Positions 23,932 to 36,205 of a stretch of DNA of 64,000 nucleotides are shown piece by piece. Source of the stretch: Timema cristinae (Eukaryota > Arthropoda > Insecta > Phasmatodea > Timematidae); assembly GCA_039000515.1 (NCBI GenBank), contig JBCFYV010000012.1, positions 83,864,193 through 83,928,192 of the forward strand. The letters run 5' to 3'. Position numbers and translations under genes: made by a program. The notes beneath the pieces are model-generated. The model worked only from the letters and a program-made list of their open reading frames with translations, did not search any database and was not told the DNA's origin. How positions within the stretch are numbered: the first letter of the stretch is position 1; each line of letters opens with the position of its first letter.

Positions 23932-24285
23932 ATAAGGTGAGGATGTGGGAAATGTGAGAAAAGACCAGTACTTTTGAAGTTTTATAGCAAAAATATTGTT
24001 TCACTACAAACATAAAGTTTCTTCACTTGGTGATATCAACATTTGTGAATTTATGTTATGAACATAGCGGGATTAGATGACAAAAACTTTTTAAAGAAAA
24101 AAAGTTGTCATTAAATTCCAGGACACCCTTGAAAGATATTCAAGAACTGTTGATATCACCACGTGAAGAAAATGAAACTATGTTTTTATTGGAGAAATAT
24201 TTGATTTATTTTGACCAAAAAATGCGTTGGTATAAAAACTACAATAACAATGACTTGTCTCGCGTTCCCTACATTCGCACCTTAA
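23932..24285. mobile_element. TTAA foldback MITE, complete
   Basis: Flanked by ATAA on the left (one mismatch from TTAA) and TTAA on the right. The left arm has aaggtgaggatgtggga and cttggtgatatcaacatttg. The right arm has its complement, gttgatatcaccacgtgaag and gcgttccctacattcgcacc. About 354 bp with no gene; the apparent 84-codon frame inside is the folded repeat. Confidence 0.85.
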
Positions 24286-26117
24286 TATATACCGCCGCCA
24301 TTTTAGCCTGTAAGTTCCAACGACACATCATAGAGCGCTGTGATATGGTCCAAGGTTAGTTTATTAGAAGGTTATGTCACGTTTGACCATATTTTATCTA
24401 CGGTTTCGGCGCCGAGTTTGACAAGAACCAAATAAGTCCATCTAGGTGCCCTTCAAGTCCCGCGAGGCTTTCATGCGCCCTAGGCGAGACTTAAAAATGT
24501 GCGGCGTCCTAGTAGTATTATTTATAATATAAATAAACCGTATCCCCTTCCTGACACACAGTAATAATAAGGTGTCAAAAGATCGGCAAAAAAAAGGACA
24601 AATGATAATTTAAAAAAGATATAGATACAAATTAGTGGTGACTTTTCGTCCCCCTTTCCCCTTAATGTGTGCAAAAATATTATCCCTTCATCCCCCTTTT
24701 CCTAATATTTTCGGAATATATTAATCAAATAAATTCGCCGAAGAAGCGACTCTAAATGTCATAAAACCATAAAAGTGGTATGTTTTTTAATTTCCCGTGA
24801 CCCCCCTTATGATCTAAAAAAAAAATTGAATTCGATATTTTGAAGGATGTTGACGTTTACTGACCCGCTGAACCCGATAAAGTGGTTTTTGCGATGCCGC
24901 CTGTTTGTGTGGTTGTGTTTATTTCGGCCTTAGTTTTAATTAACATTTGTATTTAGGCACTGCTGTTTAATATGTGAGATACGAAATAACTTATTATTAT
25001 AAGGTTGTAGGACTATTAAACACAGTAAACTTTTATTTGAAATATATTTTTATATACAACCAATAGTTAAAGTAGATAATTTATGCTCTTTGGTGGAGCG
25101 TGATGCCTTTTTTTCATTATGTTTCTGTAACAATGTATATTATGCCTATCTCGTTTCACATTTCTTACGAGATTTAAGTAAATTTCTCAATTTTTAGATC
25201 TTTATATGTAAATAATTATTATCTTATTTTATTTAAATAGTAATTATATTTTTAAATACTAAGATATTACATTTTGTTGGAATATGCCCCAAGGACCTTC
25301 GCTTAGGCAACCGTCTAGGTTCACCTAATGGACTGGCCCTTAGTTCTCTTCCCCCTCTGCGTGTATTTCTTCTGCACACACACACACACGCACGCACACA
25401 CACACGCGCGCGCACGTGCGTGCGATAACAGAGATTGCTAGCATGATATAGAAATTTTTTTTTTAAACCTTGCCACGGCCAGTCTTTAATATCCAAGGCC
25501 ATGGATGGATATTCTCAAAACACTGTAAAAAATTTGTTACCATATATCACAACCGGTTAGCGACAGAGAGTTATGATCCGAGAATACTTCCACACACATA
25601 CCAACCTCAGAAAGCCACCACTCAACGTCAAATAACCTTTTTTTATTAATGTATAGCTTCTGGCAAACGGAAAATATGAAATAGAAATAAGCAAAGACTA
25701 TATTACTATTTCTTTATCCGTGGTGATATGTAAGATATGCACGTGTATGTGTTTTTGCACAACCAAACGTCCCGTGCGTCTGTCCATCTCTCATATGGTA
25801 CAAGGCCAACCTAACGATGTCATATTGTACACTCATACGTGACGTGAATAAAAACGTATGTGAGCGTGTATGCGTGTCACTTATGACATCGACCTTACGG
25901 CAGCAGCACATTCACTGTTAGTTGTTTTGCACAACGGACCATGAAGAGAAGTAAACAAATAAAACAAAACAGCGTCGAGGGGGGAAATAATGTAATGTCC
26001 CGCGAGGTTCTTCATTATCCAACCCGGCGAGCTTTTATTCCACAGGAATGGGCTGTAATGGCCGACAGTGAACGCACACAAGGACCGGAGCGTACTCATA
26101 TTTTATTTAGTACACCA
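24286..26117. other. Anonymous sequence with a CA/CG microsatellite
   Basis: Nothing coding is supported. A (CA)n run grading into CG/CACG dinucleotides spans 25,374-25,424. Moderate-GC open frames on both strands at 25.7-26.1 kb show no known domain. Confidence 0.4.
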
Positions 26118-26412
26118 CGTATGACTCAAAATTATTACCGGCTGAATCCAAGGAGGTAAGAATGCGGTGAGCCAGTGTTATAAACTATGTAGCCTTGGTT
26201 TACCCTGAAAAATGGCAGTCTTACCTTACGTTATTCCACTGTGATATATCTTATAAGATAGGCCATAGTGTAATCCGTCAAGGTAAGACTGCTTGCTACC
26301 TACCGTTCAGGAAAAACGGTGTGCACAATATAAATGCCACAAGTGCTCATTATTATTATTGGCTGAATGCAAGGAGGTAGGAATGTAGAGAGCCATGGTT
26401 TTAAACAATACA
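26118..26412. repeat. Direct duplication flanking an imperfect hairpin
   Basis: About 70 bp (with ggctgaatccaaggaggtaag and gagccagtg-like sequence) at 26,118-26,190 recurs at about 26,340-26,412. Between them, gcagtcttacctta (about 26,216) pairs with aaggtaagactgc (about 26,280) as the ends of a 77-bp imperfect inverted repeat. Confidence 0.6.
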
Positions 26413-28223
26413 TGCATTGCTCCTGTACATTACGCGAACAGAATTTCCAAGAGATACATCATGTTAAACCACTGCGTATGCGCAGGTTTTTGCCAATTGA
26501 CAAAGAATGTGTTGCTATACCCTTTGAGATTTGGTGTCACTAAACGCAAAACATTTTCGGGTTGCTTTACACGTTCCTCCTGTTGGTTGTTGGTTTAGAT
26601 ATAATGCGTGATCTAGGAGTATTAATCTATTTTATAGAACGTTCAGGTAATCAATATATTTTCCCCATTCTGTTGTATTTGGTCAAATCATAAAGGTGGC
26701 AATTAATCTTTGAACGATACATATAGAGAGAACATCGGTTACATTTCCAACGCAACTTTATTGGTATGCTAAAAAGAAAAGTTTTCTTAGTTGATATGGG
26801 AGTAAAGAAATATTGTACTGAAATTCGCCAGGAAAAAGATTGAAGAACCATTTATGTTGTAGTTTTTCTAAACCTCTATACTTATGGTTGGTATTTCTTC
26901 TCGATTCAGGGTTCATTATTCGCCAAGACAACCTTGCGATTGGTTGTTTATTTGTGTAGTTGTAAGAAACAAAGTATCAACAAAAACAAAAGATTCACAA
27001 AATGACGTTATTGGCGTGAGACCAAGAACAAAAGACGATGGGTCAAGATCAAATAATAATGGTTAGGAGTTCACTATTAAAAAAATAGCCCAAAGACTTA
27101 TCCGGACATATTAAGGACCTGATTAAAGCAATAAAAACTTAGCTTACGGTGATTTTTGACGGTGACAAATCACAGTGTGACTAAACAAGATATTCTGTTA
27201 GCTAGAAATAACACTTTGAATTGAGCACATTTTAATGACTTTTGAACTTCACACGGAGTTGGTTTTTCCCAATAAAAAAAAACATACATGCACAGGCCTA
27301 TGGAATGGTGGGTAATTTGTGACCTTGAGACAGAGTACACGAGCTAGCTATGCGTGTCTGCACATTTGTGCGTGCTAGCAAGGAAGAAGAGCCAATTAGA
27401 GGCCCTCAACAACTGTACGCAACAATTCCGCGCTGAGCTATCTTGTGCTTGCGTCAAGATGATAGAAAGAATTTCATATGATTTTATCATTGTTTTTTTT
27501 TCTTGTATAATTATTTTGTTTGGAAAAGTTAACGTGGGACACGTTTTCATCTATTGGTTGGTTCGTTCCATTGACTCAGTAGTAAAGATGCCACACGTTC
27601 AAAGGCCTGTAGTTTGATTCAAGATAGAAGACTAGGCTATTTAGTGTGCAAAGTTGCTGGGCTAGGTTAAGCTCATTTGTAGCACATTACCAACCTAATA
27701 TTACAAACTTGCGTCAATCGCTATGAAAGGTGTATGCAAGTAATTTCTTCGATAATTTAAACAGTTTATATTTGTTTAGAAATACAATTCCTCTTTCGTG
27801 GGTGTATTTGTTTGAGCAGCAGCAACTAAATTTTAATGGCCCACACAGGAATGGGAATCCAATCGTTCATCAATAAATACGTCTTTTCATATATTTTTTA
27901 AATTTAGTGCATGACTGTATTAAAATAATCGCTCTTGTTATGTTCAGGACAAAGGAAATCAACATTAAAACCAAAGGAAAGCAATTTTGCACACTTTTGT
28001 GCCAACCTCTATTTTGTATAACCGCCTGCATAAAAAACAATTTTGTTATTTGATGACCATAAAACGTCAATCCTGTAATGTAATTGATTTGCCCCTAAAA
28101 AGTATGTGAAAGCATTGACAATAATATCGTCCTAATTTTATAAACGCATTTAATTTTATTTAAATTATATAGTATATTAAATGGCGCTTAAATCACTTCT
28201 TCTTCTAAGAAGGTACACGATAC
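26413..28223. other. Anonymous AT-rich sequence
   Basis: No gene is recognised. A weak tRNA-like stretch (ttgactcagtagtaaagatg with gtagtttgattcaag, 27,573-27,624) may be a SINE relic. Confidence 0.35.
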
Positions 28224-28679
28224 TGTAAGTGACATCACGCACGTGACATTAGTCAAGTCAGGTTGACTATATATTTTTCAAATAATAACTTCCTCTTCTC
28301 GAAGGTTCGACTAGAGATTTTAAAAGGTAATTTGAGTCAGTTTCCGACTCTCGAAGCTTCTAGTAAGACCGAGATGTTTTTGTCTTGTATTTTGTTTTTC
28401 TAAACTAAACCTTCTCGAAGCTTCCATGAGCAAGGGATATATACAAATAATGGTGCAACTTAAAGTTAGTTGGTGTCCAGAACTGACAGAATTCACTTGG
28501 GGTCCAGCAACACCTGTCCGCGCTCATACAATAGGCCGCGTATATATTTCAACGACATGATCTATTTTCTCATTAAATAAACAGATTCAGAAATAAAAAA
28601 CATGTCAAAATAATAAGTGTTTATTAATTATAATTCTTCAATTGGCGTCCATCGCGGCAGTAAAATATCAGAACAACAT
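28224..28679 (+). mobile_element. Probable solo or truncated LTR (gypsy-like)
   Basis: A candidate LTR starts TGTAAGTGACATCACG and ends just before a primer-binding-like TGGCGCACAACGTAGGGACC at 28,683. It contains, in promoter order, three heat-shock-like elements (28,296-28,424), a TATATA box at 28,438, a GC-richer transcribed-looking stretch, and AATAAA signals at about 28,575 and 28,592. No gag/pol frame follows, so it is a solo or 5'-truncated LTR, or the element has lost its body. The LTR start is the weakest boundary. An alternative is a host heat-shock promoter, but no downstream coding exon supports that. Confidence 0.5.
28296..28424 (+). promoter_or_regulatory. Three heat-shock-element-like motifs upstream of a TATA box
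   Basis: TTCtcGAAggTTC at 28,296-28,308 and TTCtcGAAgcTTC at 28,412-28,424 are perfect three-unit matches to the HSF-binding consensus (alternating TTC/GAA at 5-bp steps). CTCtcGAAgcTTC at 28,348-28,360 has one mismatch. TATATA follows 13 bp after the last one. That arrangement is typical of heat-inducible promoters. Confidence 0.6.
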
Positions 28680-28682
28680 AAT

Positions 28683-28702
28683 TGGCGCACAACGTAGGGA
28701 CC
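28683..28702 (+). other. Primer-binding-site-like motif
   Basis: TGGCGCACAACGTAGGGACC resembles the tRNA-primer sites that directly follow the 5' LTR of gypsy-like retrotransposons. A related tggcgtccatcgcgg occurs about 40 bp upstream. Confidence 0.45.
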
Positions 28703-28739
28703 CCGTAAAACCATATAGTTTCAATCCCTACAGGGAAAT

Positions 28740-30639
28740 ATCGATAGCAAATTTTTATAGCAGAAATGTTCATATTGGGATAGGATTAAATGACGCCTGA
28801 ACAGTGGACCAGAATTTTAAATTATTCCTTTCATATTAAGGAACTAAGTTAAAATAAACTCAACCGTCGTGAATGGAAGATTTGATATCATAACTGGTAT
28901 AAAATATTCCTTCTAGCATTCTTCAAACGGAAAAAGAAATAAAACCTCCTTGGTTGTTCCTTTATCCGACCACAAACCACGTAATGCTCTTTTAGTGTAC
29001 GGTAATGGCTGTGGTTCTGTTCTCTTAAGTTTTTTTTCTCATTCCTCTTTGTGTTTTATTTGGTATTCCTTGTGTTGAGTATCTCGTAGCGGTTGAGCCA
29101 ACACCCTCACGTTTCTAGAGATAGCGGTAGGAAATAGGAATGGGGGGGGGGGAGTAATTTCAGTTTCTCTTCTTGGAAGTAGAAGGCTTTAACTCCGTGG
29201 CTACCTGTAAAAGCCCCTGAGAATCTTAAGGCGAAGGAAAAACTGTTAATCGGCAAAACAATAGTAGACTTGGCCCATTCAATTTAAACAATGTTATGTT
29301 GCTGTTAAAAAAAGTTATTATGTTAGGGATTGAAAATTATTAGAAACCCTTTTGAATATCAATGCCAAGTTTAACACTATTCAAATTCAATAAAACTGCC
29401 TCATTTGGAAAAAAAAAAAGTTTAAAAAGTGGTGGTGGTGTCAAGAAGTTTATCGCTTATAAAATAAAAGCATAGGCTCTCTTTACTCATTTTAAAATAT
29501 CTTTAAAGAAGCCATATTTATTTGAGCTAATCACTCATTGGATAAAAACCTTCTTGCTACATAATTAACTGATATTAGCTAGTTTTGCAAAAGACTTGCA
29601 GCATACTGTCAGTTAACTATTATGTGTTTCAATTTAAAATACGTTTCTGCAACGCTCAAGTTTCCAAATTTTATTTCATATCAGTATTTACTAAATATAT
29701 TTGAAAAGTTAAATTAGTCTCGCAGTAGTATGTGAATTATTCCGTAAAATTTAGTTATTTTTATTAGGGTTACTCAACTTTGATGTAAATTATCACTCAA
29801 AAATCTCTGCCCAGGACCTTAATTTAGTTGTCATCAGTCTATGAAAACTATGATAACATAATTACTTAATAATGTTGGGTGTAATTAAAGTTCCAAGTTA
29901 ATTGCCCTGCAAGAAGCCGGTAAGCTCAAAGATTGGGGAGGAGTTTTATTCCAGTTTATAATGGATGCAAATGTAAACATAGGGTACATATTACACCGCG
30001 AACCTTGTTTCCTGTTGGACTGTTCGTTGGTAGCGCATTGTTGGCGTAGAAAGACCTCAAATGGCGGGTATGTCGTGTTATTCCTGTCAAGTACCGCTAA
30101 GTTTGTCCTCAGTCGACTACATCTATTAGAAACATACCGTCTATAACAATCTACATCTAGTCCCCAGTTTTTTGTTTGATTATTAATAGAAACTTTTTAA
30201 ACAAACAGATAACTTTTAGATAGCTCGAATCGATAGTAAGACGCGGTGACAAAAAAATAATATTTTTTTTAGATAATTTGTTTTGACATTTAATTTGACA
30301 AGAAATTAATCTGACATCGATTCTGAAATTGTAAAATAATATGTTTTAAGAAATAAACAAATAGTTTTATGAGATAAAAGGTTACTATTCCGTTTTAAAA
30401 ATCTATTCTGACATTTTTCTCCACCAAATAAAACTAATAGTTTTGGATTTTATGTGTAATATGTGCAGGGTATTATTGAACACTTTTCTGATCAGATAAT
30501 AAAATATAATGATTGAATTATTGTTTGAATAATATTTTTGAACTTTAAACGTTTTTAAATCAAACGAATCGGATAAAACGAACACTACCTATCAAAATCG
30601 GCTTGGTTCAACTCACTACGGTCACGGAATTTTTAACTA
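28740..30639. other. Anonymous AT-rich sequence
   Basis: It contains a G-run at about 29,141-29,153 and a SINE-tail-like gatagtaagacgcggtgac at 30,232. No gene is recognised. Confidence 0.4.
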
Positions 30640-31240
30640 GCCATATATGACGTCAATCCGCCCCACAGACAGCGCTTAAACAAAGAAAAATCACTCCCCG
30701 AAAATGTAAAAGATTGTTCCCTCTCGCTTTCGTGTCTTTTACCTTCTCCACTCCTAACATTCGAAGGAATTTCTTTCACTCCCGAATAAAAAGAGGAAAA
30801 AAAAGATCGTTCCAACCGCCATGTTGGCTTACATTTCAAGGTGACCTCTGTATTTCCCCCCTCTCCTCTCTCTTCTCTTCATATTATTTTCTTCTTTCAA
30901 TTTTTTTACTTTTTATTTCTATCCATCTATCTATCTACCTGAAGGCGAAATGAAGTAAAGGCTCGCTGGCTACAAGCGGGACCGGTTCGTCCTGTTGTTT
31001 CTGAGAGCACTTAGAAGAGATTCTTCTTCTTTTTACTATCACGTCACGTTGTGTTATAATATATTATACATTCCAGGTGGCAGCACTCTCGTTTTTTTTT
31101 CTTTACCTCTCTTCTTCAGATTCACATTACGGGACTATTAGCCAATGGAAAACTGGGAAAAGCTATTATGAGTTTGCCTGCTTCTTTGAGTATAAAAAGG
31201 ACTGCTCAATGTTTTGAGGGGTACGCTTTTAATTACAACT
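30640..31240 (+). promoter_or_regulatory. Candidate upstream promoter region
   Basis: A perfect CRE palindrome TGACGTCA lies at 30,648, followed by pyrimidine-rich sequence (30,850-30,900) and a strong TATA-like gTATAAAAAGG at about 31,190. No protein-coding exon begins just downstream except a possible 34-codon frame at about 31,241. It could be a distal promoter of the plus-strand ovo gene 10.5 kb away, but nothing in the sequence links them. Confidence 0.25.
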
Positions 31241-31574
31241 ATGTTTGCCTGTGCTTATGGTATTATACCCGAATTTCTAGTGATAAAAATATTCATTGTT
31301 AAATTTTTATGGTACTATACAATAGCCCCGTTATACACAATATAATAATAGTATCGATGAATAATTTCTATTTGTTTATAGACATGGAAAGAGTATCCTT
31401 GTAGAATTGAGATGCACTCCCTAGAAAAACAATAATAATTAATAACATGGTATTAAAATTAAAACATCAAATACAACGATCAAACAAACGAAGAAGATAA
31501 TATGTGTGTATTTCTAAGAGTCTTGAGTAGAAGGTGAATCAAAGAAATAGTTATGGCGAACACAAAATTGTGTA

Positions 31575-31795
31575 TTTTTTTTAGCACCACGTCTTACTAC
31601 CCATTCGGGTTATACGCTTATGTGCTATTACTCTAATGGGTCAAGGATGAATAAGGTTGAATTTAGAGGACGTGCACCCACATATGCGTGAAGATAGAGG
31701 GGGACCATTTAGGAAAAAAACTCAGTACACCCGACAGGGATGGAGCCACGATTTCTTCGTCAACGACAGTCTATTTCGAGAGTAGCGTCTTTCGA
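31575..31795 (-). mobile_element. tRNA-derived SINE, family 2 (reverse)
   Basis: Plus-strand agcaccacgtcttactaccc, attcgggttatacgcttatg and catatgcgtgaagatagagg are the complement of the shared tail and core. The complement of the head lies near 31,740-31,795. Confidence 0.75.
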
Positions 31796-32904
31796 AGCGT
31801 GTCACAAAATAGTTAATACCAACTGCGTAGGAGAGTGTCGATGCGTGGCTATTAGGAGAAATATTTTAGAACAATGTCAATGTCCATAATATATCTTCCA
31901 TTCAAAGTTTCTTAGGGCGTAAATAAGTAATTGAATACAACAAATGGTTGGTGAGGCTGTACGTTTTGAACATGTTAAGAAAACATGGTTGTACTCTACA
32001 TCCATACAGCCTAAGCGTAGCATTGGCGTTTCGTGGTCAGTGTTCGACACCAGGTTGGGTGTTTCAATCCAAAGTTCTGAATCGAGACAAGGTTAGATAG
32101 ACTACGCTATGTCATACAAACGGTACCAGCTGATAATCCGCATTTTACTAACACTTAGTTGATACTGTTTATGAAATGATCTCAGCTGGAAGATTTGCGT
32201 CATACGAGAAAAAAATGGGTGCTTATATAGGCAAAAATATGCAATGTTTCTTACGGTATGTTCTCACCAAATGGAAATAGGGAAAGTCAACGCATGTTTT
32301 TGTTGTTATAAGATAATATATATTAAAAAAAGGAATCTCAACCTATTTACACCTCAACCTATAAGCCTATATACTAAATAGAAGTTGGCAGTTTTAAACT
32401 TACACAATAATGACCCAACCTGAATTTAATTGAATCACTTTGCAAGGCAACACTTAAAAGAGTGTCAATCAACCGCGTTTGTTCGACTCCACAGATAATC
32501 AATACTAAGATCGGCTGTCAATGACCTTCCAGCTCAGTAAGAGCTCACCAATTGAGCCTTCGGAGGTAGCTCAAGGCTAACCATTCTGAAATAAGGTCAG
32601 TGATTTATGGCCGAGCTGCAAGGAATTAAATTACATGAGCATTTTTGGTGTATTTGCTTCTTCTTCCGATGGTGACTTACCATGTTTTGTTTTTGAAACT
32701 GTAAAAATGTTTGGGTACACCTTGGTTATGAACTTATTAGTGCAGTAAACAATAAAAAAGGAAGGTGCACACATACTTTAAAGTGTTTGACTTTTATGAA
32801 TTGTGAGATAACATGTTTTGGTTTGTTATTTTGAGTAAGGAAGGAAATTAAGCGCAACAAAGTAGAAGCTGTGTAGTGAGAAATAGAAACTACCAACAAT
32901 GGTA
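31796..32904. other. Anonymous sequence
   Basis: A tRNA-like cgtggtcagtgttcgacacc with gggtgtttcaatcc (32,032-32,079) may be a SINE head of another family. No gene. Confidence 0.35.
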
Positions 32905-33060
32905 TAAGAGTAGTGGTCGGGATTTGATTCCCGGTTTGATGTACTGTGATTTTTCTTTTCTTATACGGGTTCCTACTCTCTACTTACGCAAATGCGGGTA
33001 CATTTATACTAAATTCTACTGTAATTAAATGTAAATAGTTATGGCTGGTACTAAAACACA
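32905..33060 (+). mobile_element. tRNA-derived SINE, family 2, degraded
   Basis: The B-box-like gggatttgattcccgg and the core cttacgcaaatgcgggtaca are clear; head and tail are eroded. Confidence 0.65.
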
Positions 33061-34140
33061 GCGAAAAGAAAAAAAATATGAAAAATTCAATCATACAAAC
33101 ACAATTAATGATTGCAGGCACCTCCTGGGGTGGTACTAGAGTTCCTTAGATCCATTGTGAGCCTCTTTGACCATTTATTCACGAAGAATGCGGCCTTGAT
33201 AGCCAAGAAAATGTCCGTGATTCGTACCTAGAATGCAGCACATGTCAGGCCAACACAGTTTATTGGTCACTCTTGCAGATGTTTGTCCATTCATTGGTCC
33301 CCGTCCCATGTTCAAACCCGGGTTGATACATGTTTGAAGATTATAGGGCACACTAGCGACATTGTGAGGGGGGAGGGGGGTCTTACTTGCCCCATATCTT
33401 TATCTAAGTACTTGGTTGAGTTAGCGGAGAGATTTCCAACCTAGGGGTCACGCCATGTTTCTGGTGGGGATGTAATGCTTGTTGAATTTAGCGGTTTGTG
33501 TTTACCTTTAAGCTTTAATAATGATTATAGGAAGGTGCACTATTAAAATATAAATGTACGCGGGGAAAATGATGTGTTGAGGTTCATTTTGGTTACTCAA
33601 CTCAGACATTTGCTTGCTTACTAAGTTTGCTATGGCAGTCTCTTGTTAAGGTGTGGTAAGGCATAACGTCCAAAATTCTCCCAGGGCCCGTTGTTTATCT
33701 TCTGAGACATCTTAGTCGTATTAATATGATTCAATAACTGTTTAAAAATTAGGATATGAAATTTTGTAGGTTTTCAAAACGTCGCGATGATCTCAAAGAC
33801 AAAAATTGGGGTCAAGCCCTGCCAAAAAGGCCACTAATTTAAAATCTCCCTCCCCTAGGATATTTCCTTTAACCATGAGTCACACGTTCACCGAAAATAA
33901 AGAGCAGAATAGTCTTTGGACATGGTTCTTATTACTTGACGCTAGGAAACCCACTTTTGAGCTTAAAAGAAACCTTTTTGCCCAATAATCTGGGCCGTTT
34001 GTGGTCTTTCTCTGTGAGACACCATGAACTGACTCCTTTCCATTGACAAAAGGTTCATAAATTATGATTCTCAAATTAGGGCTCGAGAAAGTGAATTAAA
34101 AAAAAAAGATACAATTTACGTGTGTATGTTTAGAAAGATC
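33061..34140. other. Anonymous sequence
   Basis: A B-box-like tgttcaaacccggg (33,310) and a G-rich run (33,366-33,380) are the only landmarks. Confidence 0.35.
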
Positions 34141-34330
34141 CTGACCTCTATCTCCACGCAAATTCGGGTAAATTTCCTCTAAAATTCCACCTTTCTCATC
34201 CATAATTGGAGGCAGGGAAAACCTAGAAAGTCAGGGAATATTTAGATGCCGGGGAAAACCTGGAAATGTCAGGGAACTTGATTAAAAATATGGAAAAATC
34301 AAGGAATTTAAATATTAATCTAAAAAAACT
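34141..34330 (+). repeat. SINE core fragment followed by AAACCTGGAAA-type repeat
   Basis: At 34,141-34,207 the family-2 core (ccacgcaaattcgggtaaat) is present. From 34,206, cagggaaaacctagaaagtc, ggggaaaacctggaaatgtc and ggaaaaatcaaggaattt form a short degenerate periodic repeat like 5,036-5,110. Confidence 0.6.
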
Positions 34331-34439
34331 TATGCTACTCTTAAACATCATGACACTGAATTACTTATGATTTTCACCATATGATTACTAATTTGTATGT
34401 GCAAAATAATTCAGAATGGCAGTAACTAATATATTATAT

Positions 34440-34565
34440 TGAGTATTTTAGCTGTAAATATTTTTATTAACGCAGCTTCGAAGCAGGAATTTTTTTTCGG
34501 AGCGAAGTCGAAGCTGATTGTTTTGAAGCCAAGTTGAAGTTTCGAAGCTTCGCGCATCTCTATAA
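34440..34565. repeat. GAAGCTTCGAAG-rich interspersed repeat, copy 1
   Basis: The segment tagctgtaaatatttttatt followed by several gaagc/ttcgaag motifs and cgcgcatctctataa parallels 55,985-56,165, including the order of motifs. Confidence 0.6.
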
Positions 34566-35394
34566 ATGTAATATATTTTGTTTCTCCTATGTTAACAAAT
34601 ATCATTAACTAGTTATATATTCAGTCCAACATAAGATTGGATAGTGTTTTTTTCTTACAACATATTTGCACAGTGTCTCGAATAATAAATATAAGAAAAC
34701 GATGGGAAAATAACTTTTCGATTTTTTTGTAGTTTTTTTTATGTTCTAGTATGTTATTAAAATGAGGAAAATTGTCTCATCATCCAATGAAAACTGGAAA
34801 TTAAAGTTTCTAAAAATGTTTTGACAGCGCAACGAAAGTTGTACAGTACGTTCATAATATGAATGCGCCCCTCCCCCTTCAACAAGTGCCCAAATACATC
34901 GTATTTTCATTGATATCTCTTAAAAAATTTCTATTAAAATTAGTGTTTTCCTTCATTTTTTAGTAGCTATTTAAAATAAAGTAGTATCGATTTTACAACT
35001 AAGCTTTTCACACAAACTGGTTTAAGAAATCATGTTGACGTTTGGGATGCCACAAGTTTGCTTCTTGTCTAGTGAACATAGAAACGAAGAAATTAAAACA
35101 GGGCGCATCTTGAGAGGTAAATTGCACTATTTTTATGCTTGCACAGAAGCAGATTTGCTTGTAGGCTATTGTGAATCTGAGTCTTGGGCTATTAGCACTT
35201 GTGTCTTCCTGAACTCTTCACTTCCACAGTAATAGTAGTAGCAGTCACTAAATTAGTCTAGGTGTGTCAGCGAGCACCCACTACATTGTCCCCCCCCCCC
35301 CCCCTCCTTGCTTCTACGTTGTGTCTTGCTCAGCCCGTGTTGGTTGTCACTTAGTCATGATGCTAACTAGTGCTATATTGGTGGCCAGTGACGT
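34566..35394. other. Anonymous sequence with a C homopolymer
   Basis: A pure C run lies at about 35,290-35,305. A 66-codon plus-strand frame at 35,032 has no recognised domain. Confidence 0.4.
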
Positions 35395-36205
35395 CACGAG
35401 CAAGGACAGAGGAGGTATTAGTTTATAATTGGAGAGGCTGGCCAGAAGGCTATAATTATTGAGAGTGGGGGAGGCAAGGAGAATATAATTGAAAGATAGG
35501 GAGGCAAGAGGATTATAATTGAGAGTGAGGGAGGCAGGAGGACTATAATTGAGAGAGGGAAGAAGATTATAATTGAGATGAGGGAGGCAGGACGACTATA
35601 ATTGAGAGGGAAGAAGATTATAATTGAGAGTGAGGGAGGCAGGACGACTATAATTGAGAGAGGGAAGAAGAATTATTGAGAGTGAGGGAGGCAAGAGGAC
35701 CATATTTTAGAGTCAATAGGACTATAATTGATAGAGGGAAGAGGACTATAGCTAAGAGGATAATGATTATTAAAGAAAGGGGGGGGGGGGCAAGAGATTT
35801 ATAATTGAGAGCGAGGAGGCAAGAGGACCATATTTTAGAGTCAATAGGACTATAATTGAGAGAGGGAATAGGACTATAGTTAAGAGGCAAAATGATTATT
35901 ATTGAGAGTGGGGGGGGACAAGAGGATTATAAATGAGGGAGGGAGGCAAGAGGACTATAACTAAGAGACAAGATAACTGAAATTGAGAGAGTTGGGGGGC
36001 AAGAGAATTATAAATGAGGTAGGGAGGCAAGAGGACTATAGCTAAGAGACAAGAGAACTAATATTGAGAGAGAAAGATGCAAGCGGACTATATATAATTG
36101 GGAGTGCAAGGGCTATATGGTGGTTGCAAGATAACTATATTTGAGAGAGAGGGTGGATAGAGTGCTATGAGAGAGAGAGAGAGGACGCAAGAGGACTTTA
36201 ATTGA
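35395..36205. repeat. Purine-rich tandem array, roughly 30-bp unit
   Basis: Degenerate copies of gaggcaagaggactataatt followed by gagagtgggg repeat for about 800 bp. The plus strand is strongly purine-rich (G/A) with ctataatt interspersed. Confidence 0.9.

Noticed and set aside
24105..24359. 84-codon open frame
   Set aside because: It lies in the right arm of a foldback MITE, and the apparent protein is the inverted repeat read through.
28224..28680. Host heat-shock protein gene promoter
   Set aside because: HSE-like sites and a TATA box are present, but no coding exon follows and a retroelement primer-site-like motif does. An LTR is the better reading, though not proven.
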